From DASRRB01 sp036732755 (GTDB taxonomy: Bacteria; Planctomycetota; B15-G4; SIAN01), in contig DAINBU010000184.1 in NCBI GenBank assembly GCA_036732755.1, forward strand, positions 1 to 7,734: a stretch of DNA of 7,734 bases, given 5' to 3'. Of this stretch, positions 1 through 5,883 are shown in pieces. The translations under genes were made by a program, and so were the position numbers. The notes under the pieces are model-generated. The model was not told the origin of the DNA, searched no databases, and saw only the letters and a program-made list of their open reading frames with translations. The first letter of the stretch is position 1; the number at the start of each line of letters is the position of its first letter.

Positions 1-150
1 GCCCTGGCGCTTGTTGGCGAGGTAGCGCACCACGGCGTCCTTGAGGAGCCGCGGGCGGAGCTCCTCGCCGTAGGCGCCCAGGTCGACGTCGCGCGTCGAG
101 ACCCCGCCCGTCGCGCTGCGCACCTTCGCCTTGGCCTTCGTCTCGGTCAT
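1..150 (-). CDS. rplD: 50S ribosomal protein L4 (uL4), N-terminal fragment
   Basis: These are the first 50 codons of L4, which binds 23S rRNA, lines the peptide exit tunnel and in E. coli also represses the S10 operon. The reading frame starts at an ATG at 148-150 and runs open off the left edge. After a basic N-terminal stretch (MTETKAKAKV) comes a segment ending in RLLKDAVVRYLANKRQG, which matches the conserved L4 pattern around the 'V...Y.AN.RQG' signature. It follows rplC by 25 bp, the normal S10 operon order. No clear Shine-Dalgarno sequence precedes the ATG (upstream bases are C-rich), so translation may be coupled to rplC. The N-terminal extension before the conserved part is the least certain portion. 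Confidence 0.9.
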   Translation of the reverse strand, partial: MTETKAKAKVRSATGGVSTRDVDLGAYGEELRPRLLKDAVVRYLANKRQG

Positions 151-175
151 GGGGGTCGTCTCGCGCTCGCGGCCG

Positions 176-838
176 TCACGCCTTCGCGAACGGACGCTTC
201 GAGCGCGCCGTCCGGACGAAGACGATCCCGTCGTCCGTGCCGGGCACCGATCCGGAGACGAGGAGCGTCCCCTGGTCGGGCTGCACCGCGACGACGCGAT
301 GGTTCTTGGAGGTGATGCGCTCGCCGCCCCAGTGGGTGGCCATGCGCTTGCCCTTGAGGACGCGGCCGGGATAGGCACGCATGCCGATCGACCCGGGCCC
401 GCGCATGTTCATGTTCCCGCGCGAGCGCGGCTTGTGCTTGAAGTTCCACGCGACCATGACGCCGACGAAGCCGCGCCCCTTCGCGTGCCCGACCACGTCG
501 ATCACGTCGCCCGCCGCGAACTCGTCGCACTTGAGCTCGTCGCCGACCTTGCGGTCGGACGGGCCGTCGAGCCGGATCTCCTGCACGTGCTTCTTGGCGG
601 CGACCTTGCGCTTCTCCGCCTCGACGCGCTGCGGCTTGTTCAGGCGCGCCGGCTTCTGGTCGAGGAACCCGACCTGCAGCGCGTGGTAGCCGTCCGACTC
701 CTTGGTCTTCACCTGCATGACGACGCAGGGGCCGGCTTTGAGCACGGTGACGGGGACGACGTTGCCCTTCTCGTCGAAGGCCTGCGTCATCCCCTCCTTG
801 CGCGCGAGGATCGCCTTGTAGGGCAGCTTGTCAGCCAC
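176..838 (-). CDS. rplC: 50S ribosomal protein L3 (uL3)
   Basis: This encodes a complete 220-residue L3, an early-assembly protein that binds 23S rRNA near the peptidyl transferase centre. Recognisable parts are the N-terminal GMTQAF segment (residues 16-21), GRGFVGVMVAWNFK (121-134), and the C-terminal GSIG...PGRVLKGKRM block (149-166). The Trp-Asn-Phe in the middle motif is the proteobacterial form. The start is a GTG at 836-838 with GGAG 8 bases upstream, giving a short extension (MADKLPYK) before the conserved core. It lies 86 bp after rpsJ and 25 bp before rplD. The position equivalent to E. coli Gln150, the PrmB methylation site, is Ala155 here. The length is close to that of other L3 proteins (E. 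coli about 209). Confidence 0.97.
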   Translation of the reverse strand: MADKLPYKAILARKEGMTQAFDEKGNVVPVTVLKAGPCVVMQVKTKESDGYHALQVGFLDQKPARLNKPQRVEAEKRKVAAKKHVQEIRLDGPSDRKVGDELKCDEFAAGDVIDVVGHAKGRGFVGVMVAWNFKHKPRSRGNMNMRGPGSIGMRAYPGRVLKGKRMATHWGGERITSKNHRVVAVQPDQGTLLVSGSVPGTDDGIVFVRTARSKRPFAKA

Positions 839-924
839 GACGCATTCTCCACGACTCCCGATCCGGGCCGCACCGGCCGACCCGCGCGAACGTCTTGTCC
901 CGCTCCCGCTTCATCCGATCCGCA

Positions 925-1236
<312 letters not shown>

Positions 1237-1430
1237 GACTTCGTGGGCCCTTGGCGGCTGGCTTCGGTCGGCGGCGCGGTCCGGTGAGGAACCGGTTGCT
1301 CCTCGCGGCGCGGGCCCTTCGGACGGACAAGCAGCCCCTCGCCCTGGCCTGGTCCTGCCGTCTGGGGCAGGGTGGCAAGGGGGGCGGTGGCTCGGCGATC
1401 CTCGTGCTGTCGGCTGCGAAAAAAGCGGGG
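1237..1430 (-). promoter_or_regulatory. Long structured 5' leader of the S10 operon
   Basis: About 190 non-coding bases separate the predicted transcription start from the rpsJ ATG. Two perfect small hairpins are visible: a 6-bp stem 1354-1359/1366-1371 with a 6-base loop, and a 5-bp stem 1281-1285/1291-1295 with a 5-base loop. The octamer AAGGGCCC (minus strand) occurs twice, at 1312-1319 and 1245-1252. In E. coli the S10 leader is similar in length and mediates L4 feedback. A comparable role here is inferred from position and length only; I do not recognise the E. coli L4-binding hairpins. Confidence 0.35.
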
Positions 1431-1456
1431 CGCGAAATCGTAGGGGCGACCCCCGC
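1419..1456 (-). terminator. fusA: Possible intrinsic terminator after fusA, overlapping the rpsJ promoter
   Basis: In the minus-strand transcript GCGGGG (1456-1451) can pair with CCCCGC (1430-1425), followed directly by six T residues (1424-1419). The loop is long (20 bases), and a competing GGGG/CCCC mini-hairpin lies inside (1454-1451 with 1446-1443), so efficiency is uncertain. It sits 64 bp after the fusA stop codon and its loop contains the rpsJ -10 hexamer. Confidence 0.4.
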
Positions 1457-1464
1457 CAAGTCAA
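1437..1464 (-). promoter_or_regulatory. Sigma70-type promoter for rpsJ (S10 operon)
   Basis: On the minus strand TTGACT (1464-1459) is followed after 16 bases by TACGAT (1442-1437). The first matches five of six consensus -35 positions and the second four of six -10 positions. The sequence just upstream (GAAATGGAAA) is the only A-rich patch in a GC-rich gap, consistent with an UP-like element. The predicted start of transcription is near 1430. The position suits independent expression of the S10 genes in a locus where tuf does not separate fusA from rpsJ. Confidence 0.65.
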
Positions 1465-1519
1465 TTTCCATTTCGCCTGGGCCCCCCCGGGGAGCGTCCG
1501 GGCCGCTTGTCGCTGAAGG

Positions 1520-3571
1520 TCAAAAGGTCAGCTTGTCGCTGACCTGGGGCGGGACCGGCTGGTAGTCGGCCGGCTCCATCACGAAGCTCGCCCGCCCCTG
1601 CGACATCGAGCGGAGCGCCGTCGAGTACCCGAACGTCTCGGAGAGCGGGACGGTCCCGGCGATCTTGGCTGTCTCGGTCCCGGTGTCGACGGCGTCGATC
1701 ATCCCGCGCCGGGTGTTCAGGTCGCCGGTCACGCTCTTCATGAACTCGGGCGGTGTCTGGATCTCGAAGCGCATGATCGGCTCGAGCAGCACGGTGCCCG
1801 CCTTCGCCATGGCGTCCTGGAAGGCGGCGTCGGTCGCCGCCGCCATCGCCGCCTCGGTCGTCTCGCGGTCGCGCACCTCGCCGTCGAGGACCTCGACGTG
1901 GACGCGCACGATCGGGTAGCCGAGGTCGAGCCCCGACTTCAGCGCCCCCTGCGCCGCCTGCTCGACCGCGTACCAGAAGTTGCGCGGCACGCGCTCGTGC
2001 GCGAGCGCGACCTTCACGGTCGGCGCGATCGCCTCGCGCGGCTCCACGCGCAGCCGGATGCGGCCGAACTGCGGCTTGCCGGCGAAGACGCGTTCGAAGG
2101 TGGCGTTCCCCTCCATCGCCTGCGCGGCCGTCTGCCGGTAGGCGACGCGCGGCTTGCCGGTCCGGATCGGGACCTTGTAGTCGCGCTGCAGCCGGTTCTC
2201 GATGATCTCGAGGTGGAGCTCCCCCATCCCCGAGACGATCGCCTGCCCGGTCTCCTCGTCGATGCGGTAGCGGAAGGTCGGGTCGTCGCGCGCGACGAAG
2301 CCGAGCGCCTCGGTGAGCGCGTCGCGGTCGGCGGCCGTCTTGGGCTCGATCGACTTCGAGATGACCGTGTCGGGGAAGAGCATCCCCTCGATGTGGACCA
2401 GGCGCGCCTTCGGACAGAAGGTGTCGCCCGTCTTCGTGAAGCGCATGCCGAGCGCGCCGACGATCTCGCCCGGCCCCGCCTTCTCGATCGGCTCGCGCTC
2501 GTCGGCGTGCATGCGGTAGAGGCGGCCGACGCGCTCCGCCTTCTCCTCGCGCGCGTTGTAGATCGACTGGTTGGTGGCGAGCGTGCCGGAGTAGACGCGC
2601 AGGAAGGTCAGGTCGCCGTGGCTGTCGTGGATCGTCTTGAAGGCGAGGGCGAGCAGGTCCTCGTCGGGTGACGGCTCGAACTTCTCCTTCGACTTCCCGT
2701 CGCGGCCCGGCAGCTCCATCGCGCCGACGTCGACCGGCGACGGCAGGTAGTCGACGACCCCGTCGAGCACCGGCTGCACGCCGCGATTGCGCAGCGCCGC
2801 GCCGAAGAAGACCGGGACGATCCGGCGCGCCAGCACGCCGCGCCGCAACGCAGCCTTGAGCGCGGCCTCCCCGATCGGCTTCCCGTCGAGGAAGGCCGCT
2901 GCCAGCTCGTCGTCCACGTTGGCCGCCTGCTCGATCAGGTGCTGGCGTGCGAGCTCCGCCTCGTCTTTCAGAGCTGCCGGGATCGGCGCCTCGGCGAACT
3001 GGTCGCCGAGGTCGTCGGTCCAGAGCAGCGCGACGTTGCGCACCAGGTCGACGACCCCCTGGAAGTCGCGCTCGCGCCCGATCGGGAGCTGCAGCGGGAC
3101 GGCGTTGGCGCCGAGCCGGTCGCGGATCGACTTCACCGCGCGCTCGGGATCGGCGCCGGTGCGGTCGAGCTTGTTCACGAAGGCGATGCGCGGGACGTGG
3201 TGGCGGTCGGCCTGGCGCCAGACCGTCTCCGACTGCGCCTGCACGCCGGCCACCCCGCAGAAGACGCCGATCGCGCCGTCGAGAACGGAGAGCGAGCGCT
3301 CGACCTCGGCCGTGAAGTCGACGTGGCCAGGGGTGTCGATCAGGTTGAACTGGAGGCCCTTCCAGAAGCACGTCGTGGCCGCCGACGTGATCGTGATGCC
3401 GCGCTGCTGCTCCTCCTCGAGGTAGTCCATCTTCGCGGTGCCCTCGTCCACCGTCCCCATGCGATGCTCCTTCCTCGTGTAGTAGAGGATGCGCTCGCTG
3501 AGCGTGGTCTTGCCCGCGTCGATGTGCGCGATGATCCCGAAGTCGCGGATGTGGTCGAGGGCGGCGGACAT
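1520..3571 (-). CDS. fusA: Translation elongation factor G
   Basis: This 683-residue GTPase drives tRNA-mRNA translocation and, with RRF, ribosome recycling. The GTPase domain shows the P-loop AHIDAGKT (residues 15-22), switch I RGITIT (57-62), DTPGH with the catalytic-type His83 (79-83), NKLD (133-136) and the GAAL G5 region (257-260). Domain II covers about 290-395, III about 400-475 (including SGMGELHLE, 447-455), IV about 476-600 and V about 600-683, ending with the GYSTALRSMSQGRA block. The length is slightly under the usual 690-700. Both domain IV tip loops are non-canonical: AGKPQFG at 497-503 in place of SGGRGQYG, and Arg567 where E. coli has His583. This resembles the divergent EF-G subgroup of spirochaetes, planctomycetes and delta-proteobacteria, an assignment a tree would settle. 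The ATG has no close Shine-Dalgarno; AAAGGAG lies 17 bases upstream. rpsG is not adjacent because an opposite-strand gene intervenes. Confidence 0.96.
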   Translation of the reverse strand: MSAALDHIRDFGIIAHIDAGKTTLSERILYYTRKEHRMGTVDEGTAKMDYLEEEQQRGITITSAATTCFWKGLQFNLIDTPGHVDFTAEVERSLSVLDGAIGVFCGVAGVQAQSETVWRQADRHHVPRIAFVNKLDRTGADPERAVKSIRDRLGANAVPLQLPIGRERDFQGVVDLVRNVALLWTDDLGDQFAEAPIPAALKDEAELARQHLIEQAANVDDELAAAFLDGKPIGEAALKAALRRGVLARRIVPVFFGAALRNRGVQPVLDGVVDYLPSPVDVGAMELPGRDGKSKEKFEPSPDEDLLALAFKTIHDSHGDLTFLRVYSGTLATNQSIYNAREEKAERVGRLYRMHADEREPIEKAGPGEIVGALGMRFTKTGDTFCPKARLVHIEGMLFPDTVISKSIEPKTAADRDALTEALGFVARDDPTFRYRIDEETGQAIVSGMGELHLEIIENRLQRDYKVPIRTGKPRVAYRQTAAQAMEGNATFERVFAGKPQFGRIRLRVEPREAIAPTVKVALAHERVPRNFWYAVEQAAQGALKSGLDLGYPIVRVHVEVLDGEVRDRETTEAAMAAATDAAFQDAMAKAGTVLLEPIMRFEIQTPPEFMKSVTGDLNTRRGMIDAVDTGTETAKIAGTVPLSETFGYSTALRSMSQGRASFVMEPADYQPVPPQVSDKLTF

Positions 3572-3611
3572 GGCGGCGGCGCTGCGCGCTCCTTTCGTCG
3601 CTCGGGACGCG

Positions 3612-3643
3612 AAAAGCCCGGCAGCATAGCCGTCGCGCCGGGC
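3612..3643 (-). terminator. Hairpin plus T-run upstream of fusA
   Basis: Read on the minus strand, GCCCGGC (3643-3637) pairs perfectly with GCCGGGC (3622-3616) around a 14-base loop, followed by TTTT (3615-3612). It could stop read-through arriving from rpsG across the antisense strand of the radical SAM gene, or attenuate fusA. The loop carries the candidate fusA -10 (TATGCT), so a transcript started there would lack the 5' arm and escape termination. Confidence 0.35.
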
Positions 3644-3688
3644 GCGTCCCCCCGCGCCGGGCTATCGTCCCGCGCCACCGCAGGAATC

Positions 3689-3693
3689 AGGAG
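3689..3693 (+). promoter_or_regulatory. Ribosome binding site of the radical SAM gene
   Basis: AGGAG lies 9 bases before the GTG at 3703-3705. It supports this GTG as the start, and with it the N-terminal region before the iron-sulfur motif has about 57 residues. Confidence 0.6.
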
Positions 3694-3702
3694 CCGGAAG
3701 AG

Positions 3703-5292
3703 GTGCCGGAGCAGCCGCTGCCGCCGTTCGTCCGCTCGCTCGCCCCGGTCGATCCGGGCGAGAAGCGGCGCCATGTCGCGGAGAACCGCGCCCGGCTCGA
3801 GCACGACCTCTGGAGCGGCTCGCTCTCCTTCTCGTCGCGGCCGCGCATCGTCGACGTCCAGTTCTCGAACTTCTGCAACATGGCGTGCACCATGTGCTAC
3901 CCCGACGGCAATCCGCCGCTGCAGAAGCTCCCGGCGGAGGTGCTGGAGAAGCTGGCGCGCGACGTCTTCCCGGGCGCCTCGATCCTGGTCCCGTTCGCGG
4001 GCAGCGAGCCGCTCATCCTCACGTGGGACCTGACGCGCAAGCTCGCCGAGCTGTTCGGCCTCGAACTCGACGTCGTGACCAACGTGCAGTTCCTCGACGA
4101 GAAGAAGTTCGCCGAGCTCGAGCCGCTGGTCACCTCGATCCGCGTCTCGATCGACAGCCACCTGAAGGACGTGTACGCGAAGATCCGGCTCAAGAGCAAG
4201 CCCGACCAGGTCTTCGCGAATCTCGCGACCGCCGCCCGGCTCTGCAAGGAGCACGGGATCGAGGTGCAGACGAACATCGTCTTCATGGCGGAGAACGCCG
4301 GTCACCTCGACGAGACCATCGCGACGCTCGCCGATCTCGGCATCCCGACCTTCCACCTCCTGCAGTACCACTACTCCGACCCGCGCGGCGCGGCGTCGGA
4401 CCCCTACCTGCAGATCGCGCCCGCGGAGATCGAGGCGCTCTTCGCGCGGATCCGCGAGGTCGCCGCGCGCAAGAAGATCCGCGTCGTCCTCGACCTGAAG
4501 ACGAAGGAGATCCTCGACCACCGGCCCCCCGACCTCCAGTTCCGCGAGAACCCGAAGAACGACCCCTGGATCGAGCACTTCCGCCGCTACTTCCCCGGCT
4601 ACTGCCTGCAGTCGGTGAACCGCGTGAAGGTGAACGCGGACGGCACGGTCTACCCGTGCTGCGTCGCCGACGGCGGGCAGCTCGCGCTGGGCAACCTGCG
4701 CGAGCGCGACTTCGAGTCGATCTGGAACGGTCCGGAGGCGCAGGACCTGCGCCGCGCGATGGTCACGCAGGACCTGCCGGCACTCTGCCGTGACTGCAGC
4801 TTCACCAGCGGCTGGACGCTCCCGCCGCAGCCCTGGCTCCCGTTCGTCGACGCGGTCGCGCGCGAGCGGCTCGGCGCGGCGGCCGAGGCGGTCGAGACCG
4901 ACGCCGCGCTCGAGCTCGACGCGCCGGCGCACCTCGCGCGCACGCGCGAGGCTCCGACGCTGCGCTGGAAGGTGCGCGGCGCGGAGCCGCGCCGCTGGCT
5001 GGTGGCGGCGGCGGGCGGCGGCGACCCGCGCCCCGGCGACCTCGCCGTCGAGCTTCCGGGGAGCGCGCGCAGCCTCGCGCTCGACGAGGATGCGTGGAGA
5101 GCAGTGCGCGCGAACTTTGGGCTCTGGTGGACGGTCTTCGCGCTCGACGACGGCCGGCCGCCGCGCCGCGCCGCGACGATCCGCTGCCTGGTGCGCCACG
5201 AGCCGATCGAGCGCGTCGCCGGCAGCACGCTCTACGGCGAGGCGCCGCCGCTCTTCCACTTCTCCGGCAACGACACCCCGGCCGTGCGCTGA
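3703..5292 (+). CDS. Radical SAM protein with SPASM-like C-terminal cysteines
   Basis: This 529-residue protein is predicted to be a cytoplasmic radical SAM enzyme of unknown substrate. The CX3CX2C motif CNMACTMC places Cys58, Cys62 and Cys65 as ligands of the SAM-binding 4Fe-4S cluster. GSEP (100-103) stands where most members have GGEP. The barrel runs to about residue 270. A SPASM-like part follows: Cys301, twelve residues, Gly314, four residues, Cys319 (with Cys320), the LGNL...IWN stretch (329-342) and Cys362-X2-Cys365. The last two cysteines of the full SPASM pattern (CX2CX5CX3C) are missing, so one auxiliary cluster is more likely than two. Residues about 370-529 form a C-terminal extension, predicted beta-rich with spaced tryptophans (422, 432, 475, 476), perhaps a fibronectin- or Ig-like fold, which is a guess. 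There is no signal peptide or membrane segment. It is divergent from fusA and convergent with rpsG, splitting the str operon. SPASM enzymes often modify peptides or proteins, but no precursor peptide is visible nearby. Confidence 0.9.
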   Translation: MPEQPLPPFVRSLAPVDPGEKRRHVAENRARLEHDLWSGSLSFSSRPRIVDVQFSNFCNMACTMCYPDGNPPLQKLPAEVLEKLARDVFPGASILVPFAGSEPLILTWDLTRKLAELFGLELDVVTNVQFLDEKKFAELEPLVTSIRVSIDSHLKDVYAKIRLKSKPDQVFANLATAARLCKEHGIEVQTNIVFMAENAGHLDETIATLADLGIPTFHLLQYHYSDPRGAASDPYLQIAPAEIEALFARIREVAARKKIRVVLDLKTKEILDHRPPDLQFRENPKNDPWIEHFRRYFPGYCLQSVNRVKVNADGTVYPCCVADGGQLALGNLRERDFESIWNGPEAQDLRRAMVTQDLPALCRDCSFTSGWTLPPQPWLPFVDAVARERLGAAAEAVETDAALELDAPAHLARTREAPTLRWKVRGAEPRRWLVAAAGGGDPRPGDLAVELPGSARSLALDEDAWRAVRANFGLWWTVFALDDGRPPRRAATIRCLVRHEPIERVAGSTLYGEAPPLFHFSGNDTPAVR

Positions 5293-5298
5293 AACGGA

Positions 5299-5322
5299 AG
5301 CGGCCCGCTCGCGCGGGCCGCT
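5299..5322. terminator. Bidirectional terminator-like hairpin between convergent genes
   Basis: A perfect 10-bp inverted repeat (5299-5308 with 5313-5322, tetraloop TCGC) begins 7 bp after the radical SAM stop codon and ends 38 bp from the rpsG stop codon. In the minus direction it is followed by the pyrimidine-rich TTCCGTTTC; in the plus direction there is no T-run. Placement between tail-to-tail genes supports a termination or RNA 3'-end stabilising role for both transcripts. Confidence 0.55.
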
Positions 5323-5359
5323 CGGTCTCGACGTTCAGGGCCGGTCGGTCAGACGATGC

Positions 5360-5833
5360 TCACCAGGCGAAGTGCGCGAACGCCTCGTTGGCCTCGGCCA
5401 TCTTGTGCGTGTTCTCGCGCTTGGTGTAGGCCGAGCCCTGCTTGTTGAACGCGTCGAACAGTTCCTCGGCCAGCCGCTTCGACATCGGCTTGCCCTTCTT
5501 GCTGCGCGCGCCCTCGAGGATCCAGCGGATCGCGAGGCTCTGCTGGCGGCTCTTCTTCACCTCGTGCGGCACCTGCAGCGTCGCGCCGCCGACACGCCGC
5601 GAGCGCACCTCGACCATCGGCTTCACGTTGTTGATCGCGTCGGAGAAGGCGTCGATCGGCTCGCGGTCGGGGATCTTCTTCTTCAGGAGGTCGAGCGCCT
5701 CGTAGACGACGGACTGCGCCGTCGACTTCTTGCCGTCGCTCATCACGCAGTTGATGAAGCGGGAGACGAGCTTGCTCCCGAACGTCGGATCGGGACGGAG
5801 GAACTTCTCGGTCGATTCGTACTTCCGCGGCAT
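5360..5833 (-). CDS. rpsG: 30S ribosomal protein S7 (uS7)
   Basis: This is a complete 157-residue S7, the primary assembly protein that nucleates the 30S head by binding the 3' major domain of 16S rRNA and contacts E-site tRNA. Visible family signatures are MPRKYE at the start, the LVSRFINCVMSDGKK segment (about 22-36), VEVRSRRVGGATLQVP (74-89) and the C-terminal THKMAEANEAFAHFAW. The length is as expected (about 156). The ATG at 5831-5833 has only a weak purine stretch (AAAGAGA) upstream. It follows rpsL by 50 bp, so the two are probably co-transcribed. In E. coli S7 represses its own operon by binding the rpsL-rpsG spacer; the 50-bp spacer here shows no evident hairpin. Downstream the usual fusA is displaced by an opposite-strand gene. 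Confidence 0.97.
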   Translation of the reverse strand: MPRKYESTEKFLRPDPTFGSKLVSRFINCVMSDGKKSTAQSVVYEALDLLKKKIPDREPIDAFSDAINNVKPMVEVRSRRVGGATLQVPHEVKKSRQQSLAIRWILEGARSKKGKPMSKRLAEELFDAFNKQGSAYTKRENTHKMAEANEAFAHFAW

Positions 5834-5883
5834 GGGTTCTCTTTAGTCGAGGAGCGTTTACGGGGGTTGCTACGCGACCCGGC

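Larger units (their letters stand above)
3572..3702. promoter_or_regulatory. Divergent control region of fusA and the radical SAM gene
   Basis: This 131-bp gap lies between two genes read away from each other, so it should hold both start signals. Toward fusA the best -10-like hexamer is TATGCT (minus strand, 3628-3623); toward the radical SAM gene it is TATCGT (3663-3668). Neither has a recognisable TTGACA at the right distance, so both are weak calls. The decamer CGCGCCGGGC is repeated directly at 3634-3643 and 3653-3662, 19 bp apart, and could be an operator pair or chance in GC-rich DNA. Confidence 0.4.

Noticed and set aside
1237..1464. An upstream extension of rpsJ to a start codon at 1464 (179 residues)
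   Set aside because: The extra 76 residues are Pro/Arg-rich and unlike S10, the start would coincide with the -35 element, and the ATG at 1236 gives the family's standard 103 residues.
1461..3371. A 636-codon open frame on the minus strand overlapping fusA in another frame
   Set aside because: It is Arg/Ala/Gly/Pro-rich and shares the strand with the intact EF-G frame, so it is a composition artefact.
3340..5259. A 639-codon open frame on the minus strand across the radical SAM gene
   Set aside because: Its product is low-complexity Arg/Ala/Glu/Leu/Asp-rich, as expected for an antisense shadow in GC-rich DNA, while the plus-strand frame has clear radical SAM motifs.
3703..5292. The radical SAM gene as RimO, the S12 methylthiotransferase
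   Set aside because: RimO has an N-terminal UPF0004 domain with three cysteines and a C-terminal TRAM domain. This protein has neither and instead has SPASM-like cysteines.
3572..5359. A mobile element carrying the radical SAM gene
   Set aside because: No transposase or integrase is present, and I saw no matching terminal inverted repeats or target duplication at the two junctions.
5293..5359. A small precursor peptide gene beside the SPASM enzyme
   Set aside because: The 67-bp gap is filled by the hairpin and has no start codon with a ribosome binding site; the 131-bp gap on the other side shows none either.
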